64,000 nucleotides of DNA from Cyanophora paradoxa (GCA_004431415.1 QPMI01000531.1:119844-183843); one strand, 5' to 3'; positions 52,590 through 61,955 are shown, counted from the first letter of the stretch. Numbers and translations: made by a program. Notes: generated from the letters alone by a model not told the origin.

Positions 52590-55500
52590 TCAAATCCGCC
52601 GATGGAGCAGCGAGTAGCAGTCGCAGAACAGATCTTTCACCTCCAAGTAATCCGGCCCCACGCCAGCCCAGCGCTGCCTTGCTTGGCGCTCTGCAACATC
52701 TTCGAGAGTGTCTTCCTTGACCCACGTGATGCACTTGCGCTTGCGAGAGCCGGCGCCCTCCTGCCCTTCTCGGGTCCGTTTTTCCCCGGACCGGGCCCGT
52801 CTCACCCCCATGTACTTTTCGAGCAGGTACTGAATCACCCGCCACGACTGCTGCGCAAGCTTGGCCTTCTCATTGTCCGATGCATCGAGTTTAGGGGCCC
52901 GCTCGTCCAGACTCTGCAGCACCGCGTAAGCCTCCCGGCCCTCCGGTGATGCGAGCGCCGCGTAGGCTTCGTCCGACCAAAGCATACAGCTGTCGCCGGC
53001 CAGCTTCTCGTACCCCGGCCCAAAAAGTCGCTTGAAAAGCTCCGCAACCTTCGAGACCCTGTGGTACTCAGTAGACGAGGCGATCTCGGCCATGTCGCCG
53101 CCGCGCTTCAGCACAAGGATGATCCGCGACATCAGCGGGATCGAGTAGAATGACTTCCACAGCCAGGCCACGTCGCTCTCGGTCAGCGCGCTTGCGTCCT
53201 TGGCCAGGAACGCAGCGGTCGCTAGGCGCGCGAGTGCAGCAACCTTCTCCACGTCGACCTTAGCAAGCGAATCGCGCGAATGCCACCAGGAGTCCAGCAG
53301 CATGTACAGTTCGGTGATGTCCAGGGGCGGAGACTCGAGTACGTACTTGATCTCGCGCTGCCGCTGCTCCTTCTCCTCTTTCGGCCCTTGTTTCCCTGAT
53401 CCTCCGTGACCCGCACGTTCATCACGGCGCAGGTCGACAGCAGCCGCAGCCGCGCGGCCACGGCGAGGCGCCGCGTCGGCATGCCGGCCCGCCGACTCCC
53501 GTGATGGCTCGCCTTCAAGTCCAGATAGCGCTGCGTGTCTGCAGTGCTAGCTCTCTCATCATCGCTCTCACGCCAGTGCGCGGTCGCCTCGCCCACGCTG
53601 ACGGAGGGCGCGGACGCGCGGCTCTTGCGCACGGCGACGAGCAGGTGCTCTCCGCCGGGCGGCTCGCCGCGCCTGCGCAGCTTTCTCACTCGGAACAGCA
53701 GCTGCACGATGTCGTCGGCCTCTAGCTGCGCGGGTTCGGCCTGGAAAACGCCGTAGATCTTGTCAAAGTGCGCTTCCGGAAAGTCCACGCCGCCCCGAGC
53801 GCGGACGTCGCGATGAGCACGTCGCAGGCCTTGTACGCGCCCTCCTCCGAGACGTCGATCGACACTACGCGGACCGGGCCCTCGTTCGTGAAGCGCACGC
53901 TCTTCTCCTTCGCCTGCCCAACGATGAGCCCAATTGTGAACGGTGCGCCGCTGCCGTCCTCGGGCCCTGCCTCGAGCTGAGTCACGTACTGAGCGCCGCC
54001 AGGCTGAGCTGCTCCAGCGCCTGCTTCGAAATCTTGTCTGCTAGCTCATTCGCCTTGGCCGGCGTCTCCGCGATGATCATGGCCCGCGAGCGCCCAGGTC
54101 GGCACTGCACCATGATGTCCTTCTCGACGTGCGCCGGGCTGTCTGACACGCGCATCTTCCAGTCGCAGGTCCGGCGCGAGTTGTGCAGGAGCCCAAGGCG
54201 CGCCCCGCGCTCCAGCGCGGACTCCGCGAGGTACGCGAGATCGACCGGCCGGACGAAGCCGTCCATCGCCACGATGCGCGAGGCCTTCATCACGTTTCGC
54301 ATTAGCTGCACGCAGCGCGCGTTTCGGGGCATTGACCGCACGCCCATGTGCAGGCCGGCGGGTTCGAGGGTGCCGCTCGAAGTGAGGTGCTTCGTGAGGG
54401 AGGAGAGCTCGTCCAGCACGATCATCAGCGGCGCAGTCGACCAGCCCGCCCAGTCCTCAAGTACCTTGTGCAGCGAGTCGATCGTGATGACGACGCACCT
54501 GCACTTCGGATGGCGGTAGCCCCACTTGCCGTGCGTCCCATTTGAGCTCTCCGGCGGCTTCTGAATGTCCATGTACAGCACGGCGTCCTCAGGCAGGCCC
54601 ACGTCATCCAGGCGGCGCTTCAGGTCGCGGGAGAAGGCGCGGCGGCAGGTCAAGAGGATCACGCGCCAGCCCCCCTCGAGGGCTGGCTTCAGGTACGTCT
54701 CGATGAGGGCCTGCGTCTTCCCCGTGTTGAGGCCCGAGCAGATGACGTCGACCTGGGCGGCCCCCGGCTCCAGCGGACCGAACGTGGAGGTGAGCAGCCC
54801 TGGATCGCGCGTCAGGTAGTCCGTATCCACGACCTTCACGCAGTGCGGTGTCAGGCCCGTCGATTCGAGTGCGATCAGGAGCGACGGGAGGGCCACGTCG
54901 AGCGCCACGGGCTGGGACGGGTCCGTCACGTAAGACGCCGCCGTCTCGCTGCAGCTCCCGTCTCCAGCTCCCCCTCCTGCTCCACCTCGACACCGTGCGC
55001 CCGAATCGCGATTCTGAGGGCCGGCGATCCTGGCTGATCGCTCATCTTCAGGGTGATTGTTCCGTCGGGCTCGACTGCAATGTCTTGAACGCGGCGGGGG
55101 TCATTCAGGCTGATCTCAGTGCGCAACGCCGCCCCCGCCCGCCAGATCTCGTCCTCACCAGCTTGTTCTCGCGCAGGAGGCTCAGGAACCGATCGAAGTC
55201 CGGGAGCGGAGCCTGGGCGTCGCCCGTCAAGCTCAGCGGGGGTGGGGCGGCTCCTTGCGGGGAGGAGCTCCTGGCGCCGCAGTCCCGAGCAAGCCCCCGA
55301 GCTGCGGCGCCCTGCGGCCCCTGCGCCACCCCCTGCGCCGATCCCTGCGTCGGCCCTGCAGGACGTAGGCTCCTGTGTCGTCCCCCCCGAGCTCCAGGCC
55401 GCTAGATGTCCCCAGCAGCCAGGTCGCAAAGGCGCAGGCCTCCGGGCTCTGCAGGACGTAGGCAGCCTTGAGCCCGTTGTGCGATGTTCGAGAGAAAGTG

Positions 55501-55754
55501 AGGCCTCCGAAGCTCTCCGCGCATGCACGGGCGGCCGCGGTGCTCGTCTCGTCTTCCGCGTCGGAGAAGTGCTTGGACATGATGTGCGGCGGGTGAAAGA
55601 TACAGAAGACCATTCCGAGATCAGCGCTGCAGACCTTCTGGACGCAGACGAGGGGGAAGCGAGTGAAGAAAAGCTCTTCTTGCGGGCTCAGGTCCACGGG
55701 AGTTACCCCCGGCAGACGGGAGAGTAGACTGTCGGAGCACGTCGAGGTGGCCAT
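52590..55754 (-). CDS. Large superfamily 2 helicase of the origin-binding-protein (herpes UL9) type, frame-broken
   Basis: Likely unwinds viral replication origins. From ATG 55754 an N-terminal region of about 270 residues has no recognised domain. The helicase starts near 54930: ICSGLNTGKTQ (Walker A, about 54735), RVILLTCRRAFSRDLK (motif Ia), CVVITIDSLHKV and LIVLDELSSL-type motif II near 54430. It continues through IATSALGA and VDFPEAHFDKIYGVF, then motif VI QLLFRVRKL near 53700. A C-terminal helical domain of about 300 residues ends at 52590. Frame changes lie near 55350, 55150, 54940, 53990, 53795 and 53410. The order of motifs and the long C-terminus match origin-binding helicases of large DNA viruses. 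The exact family needs a profile search. Confidence 0.75.
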
Positions 55755-55791
55755 GCTCTCGGGTTAGGCCTGCTGTTTCGTGTTAGGCTTG

Positions 55792-55796
55792 GAAAA
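55792..55796 (-). promoter_or_regulatory. TTTTC promoter motif of the helicase gene
   Basis: GAAAATTTTCC lies 38-42 nt before the helicase ATG. The word is palindromic (AAAATTTT). Confidence 0.45.
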
Positions 55797-55933
55797 TTTT
55801 CAGTGGCACCGGCCGGAAACTGCACACCTTGAGAACTCGAACTCGAACTCCAAGGCTCGGTGAATTGGCGCTAGCTGCACTGTCGACGTCGACTGTCGGA
55901 CCGTCGACGTCGGACTTCGGATGTCTCGTCTTC

Positions 55934-55983
55934 TGTCCCAGGTCTTTGGAATCTTAATATAAATTTTCCAGGGACCCGGGACA
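55934..55983 (+). repeat. Fifth copy of the 50-bp palindromic repeat
   Basis: Same sequence and orientation as the copy at 52155-52204 with no internal change. It lies upstream of the helicase rather than after a known plus-strand gene, so either an unrecognised plus-strand transcript ends here or the repeat can move. Confidence 0.8.
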
Positions 55984-57026
55984 CTCTGGTCTGACGACGC
56001 TGCAGCTCGAAGCGCTCAACTGGGTCCGGTTGACGGCACACAGGCTATCAGGGTGCCAGGCCTAGCCTAGTACGTAGGCTGACCGTCGGACCAGTACTGG
56101 CGGTTCAGTTGAAGCCGAGTACTACTAGCGCTAGCTATAGCGCCAGCGCTAGCTGTAGGCTAGTACTAGTACTAGATCGAGAGACGGTACGGCGCGCCAC
56201 AGCTAGCGAGCTCGCGCTCGCTCGCCTTTGCGCTGAAGCTTAGAAAATTTTGGGCTCACGCGGTCGTTCCACGTGTTCTGTCCGGACAACCTGTACCCCA
56301 GCTGTCCAGCCAAGTAGTCAGAGCTCTCCAATCCTGCGGCGCTTGGGCCCGTGCTTCTCAGAGCACTTGATGGAGGCCAGCGTGTGCGTTCTGTGCTCTC
56401 GGGAGCCGCCGCTTCGTTCCCGCCGATGCAGAAGTGCGTCTCGGTCGGCGACCCCTCTCTCCGCGGAGCGGCTAGCTGGAGAGCTCTCCCGATGCCGCGC
56501 GCTTACACTGCGGTGCGCAGGCTCGGTTGCTGTGGCCGGCAACCTTCGAGAGCTCGATGGCACCCAAGCTGAACCACCTCGCCGCATCGCGGAGGTGCTG
56601 GCTCCCTCTTTCGCAGCTCTTTCGCTTACACTTACACTTTCGCTAGACCGTGCCGCACAGCCTCGCGCTCATTTCCCCACGTTCGCAGAACTTCGGCGTC
56701 GGCGCAGGTTCCGGGATCTGCGACCGCGCCTCCCGCAGCTCGAGCCGGCGTCTGCGGCGACCCGCGCATGCATCTAGATCCTATTCTGAAACCCGTGCGT
56801 CGATCCGGGGTCCCGGGCTCGCGTTCCTGCGCCTCCCGGACCCTCACACTGCTCCTGTTTGCATCCTAGCTAAGACCTTCCTCGCCCGCAGCCGGTCTCG
56901 TCCTCGGCACATTGTGAGCGGCATCAGTGGAGCTGGAGTTCCGCACTTTATGCAGGCCCGTGCGCCCTTTCCCGCCCCGCCCCGCCCAGCCCCGCCCCGC
57001 CTCGCGTGCGCTATAGCTAGCTAACC
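55984..57026. other. Gap in the viral block, no gene supported
   Basis: Has a cluster of AGCGCTAGC/CTAGTACTAG palindromes (56120-56180) and AGAAAATTTTGGG at 56242. The 175-codon frame from 56250 lacks domain or codon-use support. From 56970 the sequence is CCCCGCC-rich and resembles the introns of the host genes to the left. Confidence 0.4.
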
Positions 57027-57978
57027 CTGTCGCGCGCGCCGCAGAGGGTTCGTAGCCGGAGGGCTCGCAGGCCGCGGCCCGGACACCTCCGCCGCCGTCG
57101 GCGCCGACATCGAGAACGGCCGGCTGGACGAGACCCTCGCCGGCTTCGGCTCCTGGTGCCGCCCCTACTCCTACAAGCTCGGCGGCGTCTGGCAGACCTA
57201 CATCCGCGGCATCGTCCCAAGGCCCCGCTCTCCCTCGGCGAGAGCCAGCCGGCGCTGGAGGCGATCGCGATCCCCGTCGCCCAGTTCAAGGACCCGGCGC
57301 CCGACGTCGGGCCCTTCCTCGTCAAGCCCCACACCAAGGGCAAGGGCAAGCGCACCCGCAACTCGGCGCCGGCCTTCCTCCCGCCCCAGCCCCCCGCCAC
57401 GGCCCCCAGCAGCGCCCCGGCCAGCAGCGCATCGACGAGATGCTGCCGCGCCAGGTCCGGCCCCGCGTACCCCCCGCCTTCCCTGTACCTCCCTCCCCCT
57501 CGCCCCGTTCCTGATCCAAGGGCAGGGTACCTCGGCCTCCCCCGCGAGCGCCGACGGCCCCAGCCCCGTCCCCGGCCCCGGCCACGTCCTCTCCGCGATC
57601 CAGGGCTTCGGGGCCCAGCAGGAGGCCGAGCGGCAGGCGCTGGCGGCGCGCCAGGCGCGCGAGGCGGAGGAGCGGCGCCAGGCCCTCTGGGCCCAGCGCC
57701 TCCAGCGCACCCTCGCCTTCCGCGCCGAGCTGGAGGCGGGATTCCGCGCCCGCCAGATCTCCGGTGCGGAGGCCTCGGAGACTTGGCGGGCGTTCGAGGC
57801 GGAGACGGCGGGGCTGGCGAAGACCCTCGCCCAGCCCTACCGGCGCGTGGCCGTCCCGCAGTCCTACGCGCGGCGGGCGACGCTGGAGGCCTCGCGGGCG
57901 GAGATCGACGCGGCGGAGGAGCAGGCGGAGCGCGAGGAGGCCGAGGACAACGCGCGCTTCCGGCACCTCCACCACTGA
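57027..57978 (+). CDS. Unknown protein with coiled-coil C-terminus, frame-broken
   Basis: Strong GC3 coding signal from about 57045 (GADIENGRLDETLAGFGSW, PYSYKLGGVWQTYIRG). One frame change near 57210 leads to PVAQFKDPAPDVGPFLVKP and a Lys/Arg-rich KGKGKRTRNS segment. Another change near 57430 and one near 57500 lead to an Ala/Gln/Glu/Arg-rich helical section (QQEAERQALAARQAREAEER) ending FRHLHH at 57978. No ATG is visible. A TAA precedes the frame at 57022, or an intron acceptor CGCGCCGCAG lies at its start. Possibly a structural or scaffold protein, but this is a guess. Confidence 0.45.
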
Positions 57979-57995
57979 GGCCTCGAGGCGGTATT

Positions 57996-58003
57996 TTTTC
58001 TCA
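57996..58003 (+). promoter_or_regulatory. TTTTC motif before 58027 gene
   Basis: TATTTTTTCTCAAC, with TTTTC starting 31 nt before the ATG. Confidence 0.5.
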
Positions 58004-58026
58004 ACCCCTTCCAATTCGGTCTCGCG

Positions 58027-58218
58027 ATGGCCCTCGCTGACAGCTATCCCCCGCATTACTCGCTAGGAGCCCTCGCCGCGACCCTCACCTGGCTCCTCGG
58101 CGGCACGCCCACGGCCTCGGCCGTCATCGGCGTGGGCTTCGGCTACGCCGCCAAGACCCTCTACGCCCCCGGCTCCGTCTCGATGGCGACGGCCGGCATG
58201 CGCCCCGCGGGGCGTTAA
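58027..58218 (+). CDS. Small hydrophobic membrane protein
   Basis: 63 codons from ATG 58027, intact. The middle is hydrophobic (LGALAATLTWLLGG, then ASAVIGVGFGYAAKTL), giving two short membrane helices with a Gly/Thr turn. It lies 48 bp after the stop of the coiled-coil protein. First of several small membrane proteins in a row, as seen for virion membrane proteins of dsDNA viruses, but no homologue is recognised. Confidence 0.65.
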   Translation: MALADSYPPHYSLGALAATLTWLLGGTPTASAVIGVGFGYAAKTLYAPGSVSMATAGMRPAGR

Positions 58219-58296
58219 CTCTCCCTTTTCAAAGTTCCATTCCCCCCTTTCCCTTTTCAAAGTTGCGACGTCCTTTTGAGTCCGTTGGCATTTAAA

Positions 58297-58303
58297 TTTT
58301 CTT
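58297..58303 (+). promoter_or_regulatory. TTTTC motif before 58326 gene
   Basis: TTTAAATTTTCTTC, 29 nt before the ATG. The same spacer also holds a doubled CCCTTTTCAAAGTT near 58226-58264. Confidence 0.5.
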
Positions 58304-58325
58304 CATCGTCTGTACACGTCTAAAC

Positions 58326-58822
58326 ATGCCCAACGCCGTAGAGAAGCTGTTGTGTACGGTGTTCAAATCGGACTCGCGCTGCAGCAAGATCGGCGAGGCT
58401 GCCAAGGGCGGGGGCGGGGCGAAGGCCGGCGGCGGGGCGGAGGGCCTAAGATAAGGGGCGCGGACCCGGCGCCGCCGGCGCTAAAGTCGATTAAGGCTGC
58501 GGGCAAGGGCCGCGGCGTCGGGCCCCTGCCCCTCGTGGCGATCGCCCCGGGCCAGCGCGAGGCGGCGCACGCGGCGACGGCGGCGCTGGCCTCGCAGCAG
58601 CAGAGGGAGGGGGCGCCGCGCCTGAGCGCCGGCCTCTGGTCGCAGCCTGCGCCCGCGCGCGAGTACGGCGTCAGCGCTTACTTCGACGGCGCGAACGAGC
58701 TGAGCCGCCAGGAGATCTGGGCCTGGGAGGCGCGGCGCGCGGTCGACGGGCACCTGCCGTTGCTCGTGGCGCTCGGCGGCTCGCTCCTCATGGTCTGGTA
58801 CCTGCGCGGCTTCGCGATTTAG
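58326..58822 (+). CDS. Tail-anchored membrane protein, one frame change
   Basis: ATG 58326 (MPNAVEKLLCTVFKSDS) runs into a Gly/Ala-rich low-complexity stretch. One frame change near 58430-58450 joins it to a 120-codon part with a basic linker, a helical Gln/Ala segment, EYGVSAYFDGANELSRQE, and a C-terminal hydrophobic helix (LPLLVALGGSLLMVWYL) three residues before the stop at 58822. About 165 residues. The shape suggests a protein anchored by its C-terminus, for example in an inner virion membrane. Confidence 0.6.
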
Positions 58823-58827
58823 ATAGA

Positions 58828-58832
58828 TTTTC
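58828..58832 (+). promoter_or_regulatory. TTTTC motif before 58852 gene
   Basis: GATTTTCGAAGCGCTAGC, 24 nt before the ATG. It overlaps the end region of the previous gene. Confidence 0.5.
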
Positions 58833-58851
58833 GAAGCGCTAGCTAGTAGAG

Positions 58852-59178
58852 ATGAGCTGGCTCGACGCGCTGCTCACCAAGACCTTTGGGCCCAAGGGCG
58901 CGCCGCGGCTGCAGTTCGGTGAGCTCAACGCCGCGATCGGCGCCACAGTCGAGATGAAGAACCGCGAGAACGTGCTGCGCGGCGACGGAGGCGCGTGGGC
59001 GGACATTGCGGCGGGCGCGCTGGGCTCCGCACTCACCGCACCGGGCAAGGCGGGCCGCGCGCTCACGGACGTGGCCGAGCGCTTCTGGCACTGGCTCAAG
59101 GTTGCCGTGGTCATCGCCGCAGCGGTTGTGGCGGGTCTCCTGGTGCTCGAGGCTCGCGCGCTATTTTCTAAACGCTAG
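58852..59178 (+). CDS. Small protein with C-terminal membrane helix
   Basis: 108 codons, intact, ATG 58852 (MSWLDALLTKTFGPKG). Soluble, mixed first 75 residues (FGELNAAIGATVEMKNRENV), then AVVIAAAVVAGLLVLEARALF as a membrane helix and a basic end (SKR). It lies 29 bp after the preceding stop. The topology is again tail-anchored. Confidence 0.65.
   Translation: MSWLDALLTKTFGPKGAPRLQFGELNAAIGATVEMKNRENVLRGDGGAWADIAAGALGSALTAPGKAGRALTDVAERFWHWLKVAVVIAAAVVAGLLVLEARALFSKR
59164..59171 (+). promoter_or_regulatory. TTTTCTAA motif before 59195 gene
   Basis: TATTTTCTAAACGCTA, 31 nt before the ATG and lying inside the last codons of the previous gene. CTAAACGCTA is shared with the YqaJ promoter. Confidence 0.55.
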
Positions 59179-59194
59179 GTAAAGCGAGCGAACC

Positions 59195-59598
59195 ATGCCC
59201 CGCGGCGGCTCTTCCCCCGTGTCTCCTTCGCTGAGAACGAAGTCGCCGCTACCCCCCTGGAGCCCGGCGTCAAGCTGGAGCGCGCGAACGCAGTCTCCGT
59301 CAAGAAGGCCAAGCGCGCGCTGGTTCTAGAAGTCCCCAAGACCGCCTCGCAGTTCCTTCCCACGTCCGAGTACGACGGCACGGAAGATACGGAGAAGGTT
59401 GCATTCAACAAGCGCAAGACGTACAAGGCGATACGCGAGGGCCAGCTGCTGCCCACGGACGCGGTTCCCGGGCTGCCGGGCACCACGGCCGGCGAGCTGC
59501 TCGTGCGCAACCTGCGCCTGCAGTACGTCTCCCGCCTCCGCCGCTCCAAGGCCAAGAAGGCGCGCCTGGACTCGGGCGATAGCAGCTCTAGCTCGTAG
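59195..59598 (+). CDS. Basic soluble protein, one early frame change
   Basis: ATG 59195 (MPRGGSSPVS). One base is missing near 59222, after which the open frame runs to TAG 59596-59598 with very high GC3: FAENEVAATPLEPG, Lys/Arg-rich KKAKRALVLEV, SEYDGTEDTEKVAFNKRKTY, LPGTTAGELLVRNLRLQYV and a Ser-rich end. About 134 residues, pI clearly basic. It may bind DNA or be a core protein; there is no direct evidence. Its stop is 16 bp from that of the convergent gene. Confidence 0.55.
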
Positions 59599-59614
59599 GG
59601 CTCTGTACTCAATA

Positions 59615-59899
59615 CTACCAGTTCCTGTTCCTATCCCAGAGCACGACTCGGGTAAAGGGCACGGTCATAGCGAACATGAACTCGGCAAACTTGGAGAAGT
59701 TCATGAGGGTCCCTAGGCGCGGGTCCTCCCAGTAGATAGCTTCGCGCAGGGACTCGTAGATGCGCATGAGGGAGCGCTCGTTCTCGGTCGCGAAGGCGTC
59801 GGAGGGCTCGTCGGGATCCGGATCCGAGAGCTCCGAGTACTCGTCCGAGCTGCCAGCGCTCTCGACGCCTGCGGCCGGGTCGGGCGAGGGGTCAGCCAT
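59615..59899 (-). CDS. Small acidic protein
   Basis: 94 codons, intact, ATG 59899. Acidic Ser/Asp/Glu/Pro-rich N-terminal half (SDEYSELSDPDPDEPSDAF), then an aromatic helical half (SLREAIYWEDPR, FSKFAEFMFAMTVPF). The final segment could be membrane-associated. Unknown family. Confidence 0.65.
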   Translation of the reverse strand: MADPSPDPAAGVESAGSSDEYSELSDPDPDEPSDAFATENERSLMRIYESLREAIYWEDPRLGTLMNFSKFAEFMFAMTVPFTRVVLWDRNRNW

Positions 59900-59920
59900 T
59901 CTTTGCTGGTAGAAGGGCTA

Positions 59921-59925
59921 GAAAA
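59921..59925 (-). promoter_or_regulatory. TTTTC motif before 59899 gene
   Basis: GATTTTCTAGCCC on the minus strand, 22-26 nt before the ATG. It overlaps the stop region of the upstream gene. Confidence 0.5.
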
Positions 59926-60266
59926 TCACGGGCGCCGGTACTCCATCGAGTCGCCGCGCCAGTACTTGTTGCCGGAGGCGAGCAGCTTCATCGGCTCGCC
60001 CGTCGAGTCGTGCGTCCAGGCCTCGCCCGTCCAGACGGCCGTGCCGCCGTCCTCTAGCTTGAGGCGGTGGCCCGCCTCGAGCCGATCGCCGTTGAGCATG
60101 CGGCCGGCCATGAGCGCCAGGTCCCACTCGGTGAGGCCGCGCTGCTCTTCGGGGTGAGGCCGCGCTCGACGCGCTCGGGCTGGCGCGCCTCGCGCTCCAT
60201 GCGGCTGAGGCCCACCAGGAAGAAGATCGGCAGCGCAAAGGCCATGAGATCTAGCAGGGCCTCCAT
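59926..60266 (-). CDS. N-anchored membrane protein, one frame change
   Basis: ATG 60266 opens with a hydrophobic helix (LLDLMAFALPIFFLVGL) and a basic stretch (MEREARQPERVERGL). One frame change near 60150 joins EEQRGLTEWDLALMAGRML and a strand-rich C-terminus (GTAVWTGEAWTHDSTGEP, NKYWRGDSMEYRRP). About 113 residues. The tail recalls small beta domains, but no family is recognised. Confidence 0.6.
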
Positions 60267-60276
60267 TGGGCAAGAC

Positions 60277-60570
60277 TTAGAAAAGGTTCCGGGCCAGGCC
60301 CGAGAGCTGCGGGCCCAGGCGCCGGGCGGCGTAGTAGAGCGCGGCGGCCGCGGCGGCCAGGATCAGAAGGCGCGGCGGGCCGCGCGCGGGCTCCTCCAGG
60401 GTCAAGTCCACGGTCTCTGGCTCGCGGGCCGGCGTCGCCAGGATCTCGGGCTCGGAGCTAAGGGACTTGGGCCCGCGGCGGCGGCGCTGCTTGGGGGCGG
60501 AGGCGGCGGCGGCGGCGGAGAGAAGGTCCTCGGGCTCCTGCTTGATACCTGCGCAGTCAGTAAAGTCCAT
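60277..60570 (-). CDS. Tail-anchored membrane protein
   Basis: 97 codons, intact, ATG 60570 (MDFTDCAGIKQEPEDLL). It has a basic KQRRRRGPK patch, an acidic Pro/Glu stretch, and the C-terminal hydrophobic helix LLILAAAAAALYYAA followed by RRLGPQLSGLARNLF. Ten bp separate it from the next gene. Confidence 0.65.
   Translation of the reverse strand: MDFTDCAGIKQEPEDLLSAAAAASAPKQRRRRGPKSLSSEPEILATPAREPETVDLTLEEPARGPPRLLILAAAAAALYYAARRLGPQLSGLARNLF
60280..60284 (-). promoter_or_regulatory. TTTTC motif before 60266 gene
   Basis: CCTTTTCTAAGTC on the minus strand, 14-18 nt before the ATG and inside the last codons of the upstream gene. Confidence 0.5.
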
Positions 60571-60587
60571 GCTTGCTGGGTACCTCG

Positions 60588-60592
60588 GAAAA
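60588..60592 (-). promoter_or_regulatory. TTTTC motif before 60570 gene
   Basis: CAATTTTCCGAGG on the minus strand, 18-22 nt before the ATG. The CRE-like module at 60637-60718 lies just further upstream in the sense orientation. Confidence 0.5.
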
Positions 60593-60636
60593 TTGTGGGA
60601 GGTGCCCGGCGGCTGCGAACGTAGGATGGGGGGAGA

Positions 60637-61201
60637 AGTGACGCGGACGCGAATACGTCATAGTCGAATACGTCATAGTCCAAAACCTGGACTCGGGACT
60701 CGGCCCGGGCCCTGGGGAGGGGGGTACATGTTATGTCCAAATGTCCAAATGTCCAAATGTCCAAATGTCCAATTGAAAGGTTGCGGAGGTTGCGGACGCG
60801 TCACAAATACGTCATAGTCGAATACGTCATAGTCCAAAACCTGGACTTGGGACCTGGGCCCAGACTCTCGCCAAGTTTCAAATAATAATACTGTACCCCT
60901 GTTATCTGCAAGCTTATCTTATCGTTATCGTGTCACCTATCCTATCCCGATCCTATCGCTATCCTTTCGCGATCGCTTGACTACACTATTGCATTCATTG
61001 CTTTTGAATGTAGTTAATGTCATAGCAACTTGAACATGATGTCATGATGATTTCAAGTTAAATACCGGGGTACGGTGTTTTTGTTCAAGTCTCTTTTTTT
61101 TACCGGCAGGGCCCGGGCCGAGTCCCGAGTCCAGGTTTTGGACTATGACGTATTCGACTATGACGTATTTGTGACGCGTCCGCAACCTCCGCAACCTTTC
61201 A
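60637..61201. other. Candidate replication origin: iterons, facing 90-bp repeats and AT-rich core
   Basis: From left to right: a CRE-like module (60637-60718), five exact tandem ATGTCCAA iterons (60733-60772), a ~90-bp arm (60774-60866), a 235-bp AT-rich core (60867-61100) with repeated CTATC/TTATC words (60900-60970), and the inverted arm (61101-61201). The arms match almost base for base (GGTTGCGGAGGTTGCGGACG...AAAACCTGGAC). An AT-rich centre between inverted protein-binding arms is the plan of herpes-type origins, and an origin-binding-type helicase is encoded 5 kb away. Inference only. Confidence 0.5.
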
Positions 61202-61344
61202 GTTAATTAATTAAGCACTGGGCTAGCGCTAGGCTAGCTAGATATCGATACCAGCTAGCTAGCTCAGCTCTACCCTGCCCAAGTTGATGGTATCTAGCAG
61301 CGCCTGCTCCTCTAAGTCTGCACCGCCTCCTCCTAGCGCTAGCG

Positions 61345-61924
61345 CTAGCTCGATACCGCCTCCAGACTTGATCTCCTTGGCTTCAGCCACCGAAGGGGCT
61401 CAGGCCACCTCCTCCTGGTGAAGCCGGTATCGTTGCGCTTGTCCAGCTTGAGGTAGCGGTAGGGCGCCGGCGCCGGCCAGTCGGGCCTGTGGCTGCTGGC
61501 CTCCTTGGCTATGTCCTTGGGCCTACGCGGAAGCAGGTCGGCCTTGGCCTTGGCCTTCTGCAGAGGGCCCAGCGCCTTGAACTTCGGTGCCTTCGTCGCC
61601 GGCAGGGCCTTCGGCTGAGGCTTCGGTGCCTTCTGCGCCTTCGTCTTCGGCTGCGGCTGCGGCTTTAGCTGCTTCGATTTCGGCATACTTCTTGCTCATA
61701 AATGAGAAAAGCGCCTCGAAGTCGGCTTTTATCTCCTCCTTGGTCCAGGATGTCATCTGAGTCGGGTCACCTGAGAACGGCGCATCGAACGCCACGTGGA
61801 GCGATTTGCAGGCCTGAGCTATCATTGGCTCCGGCCAGGCCAGCTCGATCAGCTGAAGGTAGATACTGAGGGCCTTGTCGAGCTTGGCGCCCTGGGAGAC
61901 TAGCTGGGAGATGGCGGGCTCCAT
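61345..61924 (-). CDS. Helical protein with basic Lys/Pro-rich tail, frame change or two overlapping genes
   Basis: ATG 61924 (MEPAISQLVSQGAKLDKAL) starts a helical domain of about 80 residues (SIYLQLIELAWPEPM, TKEEIKADFEALFSF). After about 61690 two frames stay open: the original one becomes an acidic Ala/Glu/Gly stretch ending at 61523, and the other begins at ATG 61686 (MPKSKQLKPQPQPKTK) and runs, Lys/Pro/Ala-rich, to an aromatic end (PAPYRYLKLDKRNDTGF) at 61345. G/C third positions favour the second frame. Either one gene with a frame change of about 193 residues, or a true overlap. Confidence 0.55.
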
Positions 61925-61955
61925 GGTACTGGATTAAGCAGCTAGCCGGGGTTCA

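Noticed and set aside
53501-55727. Plus-strand frames opposite the helicase
   Set aside because: Antisense of the helicase segments, which show ordered helicase motifs.
56250-56777. 175-codon plus-strand frame upstream of the coiled-coil gene
   Set aside because: No codon-use bias, domain or promoter word at the right distance.
60733-60772. CRISPR-like array
   Set aside because: The 8-bp units are contiguous without spacers and the genome is eukaryotic. Iterons are the better reading.
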